This document shows, piece by piece, positions 8,604 through 18,187 of a stretch of 64,000 nt of DNA. The notes beneath the pieces were generated by a model that searched no databases, had not been told where the DNA came from, and saw nothing but the letters and a program-made list of their open reading frames with translations. The stretch spans positions 310,001 to 374,000 of the forward strand of contig CAVWQC010000001.1 in assembly GCA_963757065.1 (NCBI GenBank). The letters are read 5' to 3'. Numbering within the stretch: position 1 is the first letter of the stretch; each line of letters starts with the position of its first letter. The stretch is from PNON01 sp963757065 (GTDB lineage Bacteria > Chloroflexota > Anaerolineae > Anaerolineales > Anaerolineaceae). The position numbers were made by a program, and so were the translations under genes.

Positions 8604-9851
8604 ATGACAGGATACTTCGTAGCATTCATTACAGGGCTTACAACCGGTGGATTGAGCTGTCTGGCGGTTCAGGGTGGACTTCTAGCCAGCTCTCTAGCTT
8701 CCCAGATAGAAAATGAAATGAAAAGCCGGAACCTGAAAGATAAAACAAAACCCAAAGTTGCTCAGCCGATCGTCTGGTTCCTGTTATCCAAACTAATTGC
8801 TTACACCATTCTAGGTTTTTTTCTGGGTTGGCTCGGCTCTGTCTTACAATTAAATCCTGTTTCGCGAGCCATATTACAGATCGCCATTGGCATATTTATG
8901 GTCGGCCAGGCAATGCGTCTATTCAATGTGCATCCGATATTCCGTTACTTCAATATCGAGCCGCCAAAATTTATCACCCGGTTTATCCGTCGGAAATCCA
9001 AAAATGGATCACAGGTAGTTACACCGCTTTTCATGGGTGCATTGACAGTACTCATCCCATGCGGAATTACTCAGGTGATGATGGCTTCAGCCATCGCTAC
9101 CGCCAACCCTCTTGCAGGTGCTGCATTGATGTTCTCTTTCATCCTGGGAACCAGCCCCGTTTTCTTTGTCGTTGCTTACTTCGCCACTCGTATCGGGGAA
9201 AGAATGGAGAAGTATTTTATGAAATTCGTCGCTGTAGTAGTGCTGATCCTGGGTTTGATTGGAATCAACAGCGGATTAAACCTGCTTGGGTCTCCGCTCT
9301 CTTTCAATAATATTGTCAGCCTTATAACAGGAAATTCTCCAGTCCAGGCATCCTCGCCAACTTCAAATAATCTCGTGGAATCTGATGGTAATGAATTAGT
9401 GACCGGAAATGTCCCGGGTGATTGCAAAATGAATGTCAGTCAAAACTCTTCCACACCCCAGGTGGTTTGTGGGTTGAATGCAGATGGATCAGGTTATACC
9501 AGTAACCCAGTCCTGCCTGGAGAAATAACAGGAACCGAACAGCCTTCAACACCTCAGAATGCTGCTCCCGACCCGGACGAAACGCAGGAACTCATCATTA
9601 ACGTGGAAAATTATGGTTATTCCCCCGAAATTTCTCATGCGAAAGCTGGTGTTCCCGTCAAACTAACCCTTGTATCAAATAATGTTCATTCTTGTGCCCT
9701 GGCTTTCGTTATACCCACGCTCAATGAACAGGTATTACTTAGACCTACTGGAACATATGATATAGATATCCCCGCCCAAGCTGTTGATACCAGGCTGCGC
9801 TTCTCATGCTCGATGGGTATGTATACCGGTATGATAATCTTTGATCTGTAA
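8604..9851 (+). CDS. UreH/TauE-like membrane protein fused to a cupredoxin domain
   Basis: The 415-residue protein has six membrane helices over about residues 1-235. They include the GLTTGGLSC and LIPCGITQ segments typical of the UreH_2/SafE-like half of the DsbD superfamily. A Ser/Pro/Thr/Asn-rich linker follows, then a cupredoxin-like beta domain (about 325-415) ending with HSC and CSMGMYTG, plausible copper ligands (His, Cys, Met). AGGAG sits five bases before the ATG at 8604. CopZ follows 14 bp downstream and copA is divergent, so a copper delivery or export role is likely. Confidence 0.85.
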   Translation: MTGYFVAFITGLTTGGLSCLAVQGGLLASSLASQIENEMKSRNLKDKTKPKVAQPIVWFLLSKLIAYTILGFFLGWLGSVLQLNPVSRAILQIAIGIFMVGQAMRLFNVHPIFRYFNIEPPKFITRFIRRKSKNGSQVVTPLFMGALTVLIPCGITQVMMASAIATANPLAGAALMFSFILGTSPVFFVVAYFATRIGERMEKYFMKFVAVVVLILGLIGINSGLNLLGSPLSFNNIVSLITGNSPVQASSPTSNNLVESDGNELVTGNVPGDCKMNVSQNSSTPQVVCGLNADGSGYTSNPVLPGEITGTEQPSTPQNAAPDPDETQELIINVENYGYSPEISHAKAGVPVKLTLVSNNVHSCALAFVIPTLNEQVLLRPTGTYDIDIPAQAVDTRLRFSCSMGMYTGMIIFDL

Positions 9852-9865
9852 ATGGAGTGACTATT

Positions 9866-10075
9866 ATGAAAATTACCTATAACATCCCAGATATGCACTG
9901 CAGCAATTGCGTCATGCACCTTGAAGCATTGGAAGATGAATTACAGGGGGTGATATCTGTTGATGCCAGTTACCATAATCAGCGCATGGTCGTAGATTTC
10001 AACCCTGCCATCATCAGTGAAGACCAGCTTATCGAAGCGATCGTCGAAAAAGGATACACGATCAGTAATCAGTAA
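9866..10075 (+). CDS. copZ: CopZ-like copper chaperone (HMA domain)
   Basis: A 69-residue single heavy-metal-associated domain with the metal motif MHCSNC (Cys12 and Cys15), a beta-alpha-beta-beta-alpha-beta pattern and the usual final GYTI segment. Such proteins pass Cu(I) to the N-terminal domain of CopA. GGAG precedes the ATG at 9866 by eight bases; the GTG at 9857 overlaps this site and is less likely. It is co-transcribed with the cupredoxin-fusion gene. Confidence 0.88.
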   Translation: MKITYNIPDMHCSNCVMHLEALEDELQGVISVDASYHNQRMVVDFNPAIISEDQLIEAIVEKGYTISNQ

Positions 10076-10148
10076 TGCCGCTTTATCCTTAAGATCATTG
10101 CTGAACGTTATCAAGAGGCAGGTCCGGTACTTTCAGCACAATTATTCT

Positions 10149-11207
10149 TCATCCAGTTTTTCGTGCAATTTTATCTTCATACATACGTTTATCGGCTATA
10201 ACGAATGCTTCCTGTATATTGCCATCCACAGCAGTTGATGCGCCAAGCGAAACGTTCAGAGGTAAGTCCGGAAAATTCACATTGTGTTCATATAGTTTTA
10301 TTCGTATGCGCGCCAAAGTTCCTTCCACTGTTGCTGAGTTTGTTTGGGGTAATAAAATAACAAACTCATCTCCACCAATTCGCGCCAAAATATCACTTGC
10401 CCGAAATACTTCTTTTAGAGCTAAAGAGATTTGACATAATAGTTCATCACCAACAGCGTGTCCACGAGTATCATTGATATTTTTTAGTTCATCAGCATCT
10501 GCAACTATGATGCTCACTGGAAATGCGCGGCTCTTCTCCATCCGCAAGAGCTCTTCATCGAAAAAAGTACGATTATAGATTCCCGTCAAAGAATCATGGG
10601 TGCTTAGGTAACGTAGCTGCTCTTCCAGTACCTTACGTTGGGCAATCTCTTGTTTGGCAAGGCGTAAATTCCTGCGCATATTCTCAGCCAAAGAATCAAC
10701 AACCAGAACTGCAACCAGGAAAATAACTCCAACAACGATAAAATCAGCCGCAATAGGGGTTGTGATAGGTTTAGCAACAAAAAAACCAAATAATTCTCCA
10801 AAAACCAACCATCCGAGTGCCCCCAGCGTAACTATTGAGATAATGATATATTCCCTGCGATTAAAGATTAGGCTGACCACAACGGTAATCATTGGATATG
10901 CGATAATACCAATGTCATGTATGCCTTGACCAAAGGTGACAGCTATTGTCAAAGTGAGTAGCGTGATCAGAACAAAAATGAGACCACAAAGACGAAGGCG
11001 TCCCCGGAAGAGTAACCATAGAGGAATAATAAAAAACAGGCAACCAATACTGCCTACAATAAAAGTATTCCAATCCTTCCAGAATAGTGCTGCACTAATT
11101 ACTACAATATCGGCTGCGATTAACCCTAAAATTATCCTGAAAAATATTTTCGCCACATACCTGTCTTCTTCGTCCAAATATATGGATTGGAGACGATTTA
11201 TATTCAT
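10149..11207 (-). CDS. membrane-bound diguanylate cyclase
   Basis: The 352-residue protein has five or six hydrophobic helices in its first 175 residues, a short coiled linker (about 175-198), and a complete GGDEF domain. The active-site motif GGDEF is at 278-282. An inhibitory I-site RxxD (R269-D272) lies exactly five residues upstream, so product inhibition by c-di-GMP is expected. Metal-binding DADELKNIND is at about 237-246. There is no EAL or recognisable sensory domain apart from the membrane region. It is monocistronic and convergent with copZ. No strong ribosome-binding site precedes the ATG. Confidence 0.9.
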   Translation of the reverse strand: MNINRLQSIYLDEEDRYVAKIFFRIILGLIAADIVVISAALFWKDWNTFIVGSIGCLFFIIPLWLLFRGRLRLCGLIFVLITLLTLTIAVTFGQGIHDIGIIAYPMITVVVSLIFNRREYIIISIVTLGALGWLVFGELFGFFVAKPITTPIAADFIVVGVIFLVAVLVVDSLAENMRRNLRLAKQEIAQRKVLEEQLRYLSTHDSLTGIYNRTFFDEELLRMEKSRAFPVSIIVADADELKNINDTRGHAVGDELLCQISLALKEVFRASDILARIGGDEFVILLPQTNSATVEGTLARIRIKLYEHNVNFPDLPLNVSLGASTAVDGNIQEAFVIADKRMYEDKIARKTG

Positions 11208-11617
11208 CGTGGTTCACATTTTCTTGTCATAAGTCTGGTTTGTTTGTTGTTGAAAGATTCACTCTTTAGTCTCTTCGATGGACCTGCAGCAAATTCTCAG
11301 GATTTATATCTTTTCTCAAAGGTAGATGATGATTACAGAAAGGCAGACAATACATTTTACTGGCTTTAGCTGGTCAGTTCCATAAAAACCCCATAAAATA
11401 ATCCTGGCTTCAAACTGGTTATTGCCCGGGAAGGCAAATTAATTTGACCGATTTACTTTATGAAAAAATTTGAATGACCGGTGGTTTAATTCAATAATTT
11501 TCAAGAAGTAACTAATTGTAGTTCCTGGAGTCTCTTACACGAAGATATCAACTGTGAAATATACATACATCATATTCGGGTATAATTCCATCAATAATTT
11601 GAATAATGAGGTTCTCC
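11208..11617. other. intergenic stretch with one probable promoter
   Basis: These 410 bases carry no convincing coding region and no tRNA-like fold that I can find. A perfect TATAAT at 11581-11586, 31 bases before the selenoprotein start, is the likely -10 box for the selenoprotein-trpS-dtd transcript; no good -35 is visible. The left part is the upstream region of the diguanylate cyclase on the other strand. Confidence 0.5.
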
Positions 11618-11866
11618 ATGCTGCTTGAGATCAATATCACTTATTGCGCCGTTTGACACTATACACCACGAGCTGTCAGTTTGGCAGCCGATATTCTCAA
11701 AGACCTGGAAGCAGAAACAAAATCTATTACTCTCATACCGTCTGATGGTGGCAAGTTCGAAGTGGAAGTGAATAATTTCCTGGTCTATTCCAAGCTAAAA
11801 ACAGGACGCCATGCTGATCCTGGTGAAGCACTGAATTTGATAAAAGAACATATTAAGAAAAGGTAG
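11618..11866 (+). CDS. SelW/Rdx-family selenoprotein (in-frame TGA)
   Basis: Read through the TGA at 11654-11656, the frame gives 82 residues starting MLLEINITYC and continuing with the thioredoxin-like Rdx family sequence (TPRAVSLAADILKDLE, SDGGKFEVEVN, KLKTGRHADPGE). Cys10 and the TGA-encoded residue 13 form C-A-V-U, the redox CxxU/CxxC site of SelW/SelT/SelH proteins. GAGG six bases before the ATG at 11618 gives a normal start. Without read-through the motif is lost and the downstream frame has no good start. The product is probably a small cytoplasmic thiol/selenol redox protein. trpS begins 3 bp after the stop, implying one transcript. A TGC or TGT to TGA error would mimic this. Confidence 0.75.
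11654..11688 (+). promoter_or_regulatory. UGA codon with SECIS-like hairpin
   Basis: After the TGA, a six-base-pair stem (GCTGTC at 11672-11677 with GGCAGC at 11683-11688, one U-G pair) closes a five-base loop AGTTT that begins 21 nt after the TGA. Bacterial SECIS elements are short hairpins just 3' of the UGA with a G in the first two loop positions, which this satisfies. The stem is short, so the call is tentative. Confidence 0.5.
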
Positions 11867-11869
11867 TTT

Positions 11870-12865
11870 ATGACGAAAATAGGTCGAGTTTTTTCCGGCG
11901 CCCGCCCAACCGGCCGCCAGCATCTAGGAAATTATCTGGGAGCCATCCACAATTATGTGGCTCTACAAAAAGATTATGATTGCGTCTATTGCATAGTCGA
12001 TCTCCATGCGTTAACTACAGTGGAAGATACAGTCAATCTGAAGCAGAATATTTACGAAATGGCACTTGACTGGTTGGCAGCCGGGATCGATCCGTCCAAA
12101 TCCATCATGTTCGTTCAGTCCATGGTTCCTCAGGTGACAGAACTGCATACCATTCTTTCAATGGTCACACCGCTTGGAAAGTTGACCGACCTGCCGACTT
12201 TCAAAGAAAAAGCACGCGAGAATCCGCATAATATTAATTACGGCTTGGTCGGATACCCCGTTTTGATGGCGGCGGATATAGCTCTATATAAGGCCGATAC
12301 TGTCCCGGTCGGTGTGGATCAAGCCCCACATCTGGAATTCACCCGCGAGCTTGTCCGCTCTTTTAATTTCCGTTACAACTGCAATGTCCTGATCGAACCG
12401 CAGATGAAGGTGACTGCTGTTCCCAAAGTACTTGGTATCGATGGTGTGCAAAAGATGGGTAAAAGCCTTGATAATCATATTGAGATCGCCGCAACTCCTG
12501 AAGAGACTCAAAAGCGCGTGATGATGATGGTCACTGACCCGGCGCGTATCAAACGCAGTGACCCCGGCAACCCGGACGTTTGCAATGTGTTCAGTATGCA
12601 CAAGATCTACTCTTCCAAAGAAGAAGTGGAAATGGTCAATATCGAATGCCGCCGGGCAGGTATTGGTTGTGTGGATTGCAAGAAACTGTATGCCAAAAAC
12701 CTCAATCATGCGCTGGAACCATTCCGTGCATCCCGTGCAAAGTTCGATGAGAAACCGGATGAAGTCTGGAATATCCTAAATGATGGTTCGAAACGTGCTC
12801 AAATTATTGCCGCCCAGACCATGCGGGAAGTCCGTGCTGCCATCGGGCTGCCTGAAATCGGTTAA
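11870..12865 (+). CDS. trpS: tryptophanyl-tRNA synthetase
   Basis: A 331-residue class I synthetase of normal TrpS length. The HIGH-equivalent TGRQHLGNY is at 14-22 and the KMSKS-equivalent KMGKS at 195-199. Tryptophan-pocket segments around YPVLMAADIALY and VGVDQAPHLE are present, as is the Cys-rich GCVDCKK near the C-terminus seen in many bacterial TrpS. It charges tRNA-Trp in the cytoplasm. It sits 3 bp after the selenoprotein and 2 bp before dtd, so all three are likely co-transcribed. Confidence 0.97.
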   Translation: MTKIGRVFSGARPTGRQHLGNYLGAIHNYVALQKDYDCVYCIVDLHALTTVEDTVNLKQNIYEMALDWLAAGIDPSKSIMFVQSMVPQVTELHTILSMVTPLGKLTDLPTFKEKARENPHNINYGLVGYPVLMAADIALYKADTVPVGVDQAPHLEFTRELVRSFNFRYNCNVLIEPQMKVTAVPKVLGIDGVQKMGKSLDNHIEIAATPEETQKRVMMMVTDPARIKRSDPGNPDVCNVFSMHKIYSSKEEVEMVNIECRRAGIGCVDCKKLYAKNLNHALEPFRASRAKFDEKPDEVWNILNDGSKRAQIIAAQTMREVRAAIGLPEIG

Positions 12866-12867
12866 CC

Positions 12868-13305
12868 ATGAAAGTTGTTGTCCAGCGTGTTACCCGTTGT
12901 AAAGTCATAGTAGATGATCAGACCGTTGCCGATATTGGCAGCGGTCTATTGATCCTTATTGGAGCAGGCAAAGAGGATAAAATGGACAAAGCAGTCCTCA
13001 TGGCAAAAAAAATATCCAATCTGCGGATTTTCTCTGATGCTGCCGGAAAAATGAATCTATCACTGTTGGATACCGGAGGTTCAGCATTGGTGGTATCGCA
13101 ATTCACTCTGCTTGCAGACACACGCAGGGGTAATCGACCATCTTTCGTGGAAGCAATGGATCCAGAGCTAGCCAGTCCTCTGGTGGATCAATTCGCAAAT
13201 TACTTTAAATTAGCGGGTATCCCGGTTCAACAGGGAGTATTTGGTGCACACATGGTGATTGAACTGGTCAATGATGGTCCTGTGACAATCACACTGGAAA
13301 ACTAA
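12868..13305 (+). CDS. dtd: D-aminoacyl-tRNA deacylase
   Basis: A 145-residue protein with the hallmark motif SQFTLLADT (77-85, with Thr80 at the active site) and the second family motif GPVT (137-140) close to the C-terminus. The enzyme removes D-amino acids or glycine mischarged on tRNA and works as a homodimer. Its position directly after trpS groups charging and proofreading functions. The last four bases overlap the end of the convergent DHOD-like gene. Confidence 0.96.
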   Translation: MKVVVQRVTRCKVIVDDQTVADIGSGLLILIGAGKEDKMDKAVLMAKKISNLRIFSDAAGKMNLSLLDTGGSALVVSQFTLLADTRRGNRPSFVEAMDPELASPLVDQFANYFKLAGIPVQQGVFGAHMVIELVNDGPVTITLEN

Positions 13306-14060
13306 CTTAACCCTTTTCCCCACAAAACTGTATCCACTTGCACAGCATAAGCTCCTGCTTGTATCATTTGCTCTACCTGCTTGAGTGTTGTAACCCCGCC
13401 TGATGCGATCACTGGTATTCGATAATGTAAAGCCTGCTCCAGGTCAGCCAATGCTTGAGCATAAAGACAGTCTCCATACAGTCTTCCCGAAACAAGTTGG
13501 CTTTCTCCATCCGCAACTTTGGCGGATAATTTTCCACGCCTGGGAGAAATGCTAACAGCTGAAAGCTCTTCGCTTGGTATCAATGGCAAGATTACCCGAA
13601 TTTGCTCAATACTCAGCTGAGCAATAACCGGCCATTCAGTCAGGGCAACCTGTAGAAGACGGGCAATCTTTTGTGGTTCACACTCCGGCTCAAAACTTAA
13701 TTCGAGTCCGGTCACTCCTTCCACTGGTTCCAATATTCTCAATATCTTCTCCATTTCCGAATCATCACTCACCATCAAATGGAGAATGATCGGAATGGAT
13801 GAAATGCCCCACTGCCTGGAATATTTTCCGATGATCTTCGCAAGTCCCGGGTTAGGAAAACCGGAATGCAGCAAAACACCACCCAAATATGGGATGGAGC
13901 AACGTGTTAATGCTGGTGATCTCGGCAGCAGGCTGATGGGATTGGTAACAAAAGCACCAAGAAGATCATAACTCGGGGTTTTTCGTGGATCTGGTGCAAA
14001 GCCTAACATCCCAGCCGCATTGATAATCCTGGACCGAAATGCCAGATCTTGTTTAGGCAT
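13302..14060 (-). CDS. dihydroorotate dehydrogenase-like TIM-barrel protein
   Basis: The 252-residue protein resembles the DHOD superfamily. It begins with INAAGMLGF and TNPISLLPR, has PYLGGVLLHSGFPNPG, and ends with the FMN-phosphate segment PVIASGGVTTLKQVEQMIQAGAYAVQVDT. It is shorter than true PyrD (about 300) and lacks the usual catalytic NxSxPN region in recognisable form, so pyrimidine synthesis should not be assumed; it may be a related FMN oxidoreductase. No pyr genes are nearby. cysS lies just upstream on the same strand. Confidence 0.7.
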   Translation of the reverse strand: MPKQDLAFRSRIINAAGMLGFAPDPRKTPSYDLLGAFVTNPISLLPRSPALTRCSIPYLGGVLLHSGFPNPGLAKIIGKYSRQWGISSIPIILHLMVSDDSEMEKILRILEPVEGVTGLELSFEPECEPQKIARLLQVALTEWPVIAQLSIEQIRVILPLIPSEELSAVSISPRRGKLSAKVADGESQLVSGRLYGDCLYAQALADLEQALHYRIPVIASGGVTTLKQVEQMIQAGAYAVQVDTVLWGKGLS

Positions 14061-14082
14061 ATCATCACCTGATTTTCAATTC

Positions 14083-15463
14083 TTATTTACGTGTTTTTAC
14101 TTTTGGCCCCTGAGGAGAATCCTCCACCTCGAAGCCCAGGGCTGCGATCTCTGCCCGAATAGTATCTGCATCTGCCCAACGCTTTTCCTGCCGTGGCTAA
14201 TTTTCGCTTTTCCACCAATTGCATTACCTCAGCAGGAATTTCTTCCACCTTGGGCTGCCAGTCAGCTAAACCCAATCCCAGTACCCTGTCAAAGATCAGG
14301 ATGGTGGCTTTCCTGGTGGCTGGATCAAGGCTGCTGTGCACCAAATCCCATGTGACTGCCAGGGCACGCGGCATATTCAGGTCATCATTGATGGCAGATT
14401 CGAATTGACCTACGAAATTGGCATCAGGTGTTTCACCGGCAGGCCCCCATTCAAACACCGCGTTTCGCAGCCGGTTGAGGGAAGTTGCAGCACTGTCGAG
14501 CCCTTCCCACGAGAAGCTAAGTTTCGCCCGGTATAATGCTCCCAGACAGAAGAATCGGTAGATTAGCGGGTCATACCCACGCTCAATCAGCGTATCAAGG
14601 CGAATGAAACCGCCATCGGATTTCGCCATCTTTTCGTCGCCTAGCTGCAGGAAATAACCATGCATCCAGAAATTTGCCAGGTGTGTGCCATAACAGGCTT
14701 CATTTTGAGCGATCTCGTTGGGATGATGAACGGTGATATGGTCTTCGCCGCCGCAGTGGATATCAAAAAATGTACCCAGGTATTTGGCTGACATTGCTGA
14801 ACACTCGATATGCCAGCCCGGAAAGCCTTTTCCCCACGGGCTGTCCCATTCCATTTGGCGCTGTTTATCTTTGGGGCTGAACTTCCACAAAGCGAAATCG
14901 GTCGGGCTGTGCTTCTCCCCCATATCTATGCGCATTCCAGCCTGCAGCCCTTCGATATCCAACCGTCCCAGGTAGCCGTAATCCGGCATTTTGGCTGTAT
15001 CAAAGTAGATCCCATCGGAAGTGCGATAAGTGAATCCATTTTTCTCAATGCAGATGATCGCATCGATCTGTTCCTGAATATGGTCAGTTGCCCGGCACCA
15101 AATCGTGGGCGGCAGAATATTTAACCGTTCCATGTCTTTCTGGAATGCGGCTGTGTAAAACTCAGCGATCTCCCAGGCACTTTTGCCAGTGCGGGCAGAC
15201 CCCTTCTCCATCTTGTCTTCACCTTCGTCGGCGTCTGAAACCAGATGCCCCACATCCGTAATGTTCATCACGTGTTTGACCGGATAGTGATTCCAATCCA
15301 GTACCCGCCTTAGGAAATCTTCGAAAATATATGTGCGCAGATTGCCAATATGGGCATAATCATAAACGGTCGGACCGCAGGTATATAATCCCACTTCCGG
15401 TGGGTGCAAAGGTTCGAATTTTCGGACAGATCGGGTGTAAGTATCAAATAACTGCAAGTCCAT
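14083..15463 (-). CDS. cysS: cysteinyl-tRNA synthetase (C-terminal frameshift)
   Basis: The class I synthetase features are clear. CGPTVYDYAHIGN contains zinc-ligand Cys29 and HIGN (38-41), zinc ligands appear in WHIECSAM and CGGEDH, and EKMAKS has its KMSKS-type loop at 278-282. After about residue 422 the uninterrupted frame becomes non-family sequence. An extra base near 14194 explains this: the neighbouring frame continues with RQEKRWADADTIRAEIAALG, the canonical CysS end, and stops at 14083. The gene is therefore likely intact in the organism and the break an assembly error. Confidence 0.93.
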
Positions 15464-15587
15464 ATTTTCAGTACTCCTCAGGTAATGGCAAATTTGGATG
15501 AAATAACCCCATCAACCCGGATAATTTTTAACCAACTGATTGCCATTATAATAGACTTTGTTACTCCTGGAGTCAACCTGATCAGAT

Positions 15588-17386
15588 ATGAACAAGCACA
15601 ATGAAAACCTCTGGAAAATACTTACAGCCCTGATCTTGTTCAGTTCTAGCTGTCTTATTCATTTTAGCCATAATCCCATACTCCCAAATTATTCAATTCC
15701 TGGGAAAATTTCAACCTGACGGATCATTCGACTCACTCTCACAATCGGAGTTCAATGTCTTATGGTGGCTGATACGAGGTAAATCCCTGGTTCTCGCTTT
15801 GATCGGCTTCTTCTCACTTCTAAAAAAAGCGCTGGTAATTCGTTGGCTTCAAAGACTTGGTGCAAAGATTTCCGCCATAAGCATCCGTAACGATCTGAAA
15901 CGACATTTATCAAGTCTACCTTCACCCTGGACGATAAGTGGACTATTCTGGCTCTGTTTGGAGTGACCGTTATTGGTTTATTCATACGTCTGATTCAGAT
16001 CAATAATGCTGTCGGTTATGACGAAGCCTATACCTTCATCCACTTTTCATCGCGGTCGCTCCAGGTCATTCTCACCGATTATTCCGCTCCTAACAATCAT
16101 ATTTTCCATAGTCTGTTGGTCTATATTGGTTATCACATCTTTGGGAATCATGTTTGGGCTTTACGATTACCTGCATTTATAGGCCGGGGTTTTGACCATT
16201 CCCGCAATTTACATGGCAGGCAAGGTCATCTATGGTAAAAATGCTGCTTTGATCGCTGCTGCTCTGGTTGCCTGTACCCCCATCCTTGTGGATTTCTCCG
16301 TGAATGCGCGTGGATACACTCTCATGTGCCTGTTCTCCTGCCTGATCCTGTGGATCGCAGGTATTCTGCGGACAACAATCAAGTTTTACAGGCTGGCTGC
16401 TCCTGAGTTTCTTTTCAATCCTGGGATTCTATACCCTGCCGGTGATGGTTTATCCGGTCAGCGCCGTATTTCTATGGCTGCTTGTTTCCTGGGTAGTCAA
16501 AGATGTAAACAGCAATTCTCGTGGAAAATTCATTTTCGGATTGATTGTTACAAGCATATCTACAATACTAATAACCTTTCTTCTTTATTCTCCTATCCTG
16601 ATTTTCGGGTCAGGGTTTTCCTCCATCACCAGCAATGAGTTCGTGAAATCCCAGAGTTGGCTGGATTTTCTACAAAGTGTCCAGTCTCGAATTCCCAGGG
16701 TGTGGGGAGACTGGAATTATCTGGTCCCCTCCTGGGTGGCATTAATAACCATACTTGGTTTCATACTTCTCGTTGTTTTTGAATGGAGGAAATTCAGTCA
16801 CAAGATCCCGGTTTGGATTCCAACTGTGATCTCAATCGCCATATTGATCATCCTCCAGAGGGTCACACCCTGGCCGCGGGTATGGTTGTTCCTGCTCGTT
16901 TTTTACCTGTTATGGGCAACAGCCGGTTGGGTGGCATTGATCCAGTTTTTTGCGGCCAAAATCTCATTGAAATGGGTACAACCGGTCTTACTGGGGGCTA
17001 TTATTCTCTTAACTTGTTTCACTTATGTGGCATATAGGAACAAACCGAGCTTTAATCCGGAAGAAGAATACCCGATGCGTGAGGTGGCTGAGTTCGTCGC
17101 AGCGAATATTACAGCTGCCGATACACTCGTGGCTGTGTCACCAGTCACCATCCAGGCAGGTTATTACCTCACTATCGAGAAGATACCATTTGAACGATTC
17201 TATGACCGGGATCGTAAAGGTGACATCAAACATGCAATTGTGCTCGTAGCAGACCGATCCAAGTTTCCATCTTTGCAAAGTGTCGTTGAGTTCCAGCAAC
17301 TCCAAGATATTTTGGATACGGGTAAAGCAGAATTGATCCATCAGTATAAGCGCATGTCTGTGTATTCTGTTCCTGTGCTGCCATAA
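15588..17386 (+). pseudogene. GT39/ArnT-like membrane glycosyltransferase, multiply frameshifted
   Basis: Several consecutive frames join into one polytopic protein of about 600 residues. The N-terminus is hydrophobic (MNKHNENLWKILTALIL). The GT39-type acidic motif NNAVGYDEAYTF lies after the first conserved helix, and about ten more helices precede a soluble C-terminal domain. Frame changes are needed near 15645, 15955, 16184 and 16405; each alternate frame continues the protein smoothly. Enzymes of this type move sugars from polyprenyl-phosphate carriers to lipid or protein at the outer membrane face. Either recent decay or repeated indel errors could explain the breaks. Confidence 0.7.
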
Positions 17387-17457
17387 TTTAATCCGCCTTT
17401 ATTTGTTGGCCTATATACGTTGCATAAACTCTTGCCCGCTTGTGCTAAAATAAACTT

Positions 17458-17919
17458 ATGCAAACCACCAGCCGGGTTCCACCAAAAAGAAATCCTGAAA
17501 CGCAAAAATTATACAGGCAGCAATTTATTCTACAGATACTTTTACCCATTCTGCTGTTTTCCATTGTTCTATTGGGATTAGGAGTATTGGCATCTAGTAG
17601 TGGAACGCAGGGCGGGATCAACCACACAGCAGTGTGGGCACATATCTCCACCATCTTCATGGTGATCTTCATTTTTATTGCTGGTTTGGTAACATTGGCA
17701 ATACTTATATTGGTCATTTATGCTTTGGCCTGGCTGCTGTCTCGACTGCCGGAGTACAGCTATATTGCTCAACTCTACCTGCAATTATTTGGAAGAAATA
17801 TTCACACGCTCGCAGATAAATCCACTTCTCCATTTATTTTGATCCGATCAATATGGACAGGGATGTGGTCAATATTCAATCACAAACATTCCCGTGGTGA
17901 TGTTTCCGGGGAAGAATGA
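17458..17919 (+). CDS. hypothetical two-helix membrane protein
   Basis: A 153-residue protein with two strong hydrophobic helices (about 25-45 and 63-95) separated by a short Gly/Ser-rich loop and followed by a polar C-terminal tail. No enzyme motif is visible and I do not recognise the family. The next small membrane gene begins 6 bp downstream of the stop, so the two are probably co-transcribed. Confidence 0.6.
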   Translation: MQTTSRVPPKRNPETQKLYRQQFILQILLPILLFSIVLLGLGVLASSSGTQGGINHTAVWAHISTIFMVIFIFIAGLVTLAILILVIYALAWLLSRLPEYSYIAQLYLQLFGRNIHTLADKSTSPFILIRSIWTGMWSIFNHKHSRGDVSGEE

Positions 17920-17925
17920 GGCCTT

Positions 17926-18135
17926 ATGGAAGAGACAAATAACTGGAAATCGCGTACATTGATCATTGGCTGCATCATTGGAGCTATCGCCGGATTGGGT
18001 GCAGCTTATATTATGGTCCGACGAGCTGAAGAAGCTCAGACCCAACCCCAGCTTACAACCGGAGATGGTGTAAAAATTGGTATGGGATTGGCTGGTGTTT
18101 TCAAGCTTATCTCTGATCTGGGGTCCGGAAAATAA
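17926..18135 (+). CDS. small membrane-anchored hypothetical protein
   Basis: A 69-residue protein with one Gly/Ala/Ile-rich membrane helix (about 12-30) followed by a charged segment and a second weakly hydrophobic stretch. The pattern resembles YtxH-like small proteins, but no signature proves it. It follows the 153-residue membrane protein by 6 bp and precedes an ABC permease by 52 bp. Confidence 0.55.
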   Translation: MEETNNWKSRTLIIGCIIGAIAGLGAAYIMVRRAEEAQTQPQLTTGDGVKIGMGLAGVFKLISDLGSGK

Positions 18136-18187
18136 TACAAGGCATTTGATTCTCGCTGTTCAATAAAATGTCACAGGTGAAGGTCGT

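Noticed and set aside
11208..11617. tRNA or small RNA gene in the long spacer
   Set aside because: No T-arm-like GGTTCRA sequence with matching acceptor stem could be found; only a -10 box is supported.
11681..11866. A separate 61-residue gene starting after the TGA
   Set aside because: It would begin at TTG in the middle of the Rdx family sequence with no ribosome-binding site; the upstream in-frame part carries the family's N-terminus and active site.
15588..17386. Several independent small membrane genes
   Set aside because: The pieces follow each other in one GT39-like protein when single-base frame changes are allowed, and internal starts lack ribosome-binding sites.
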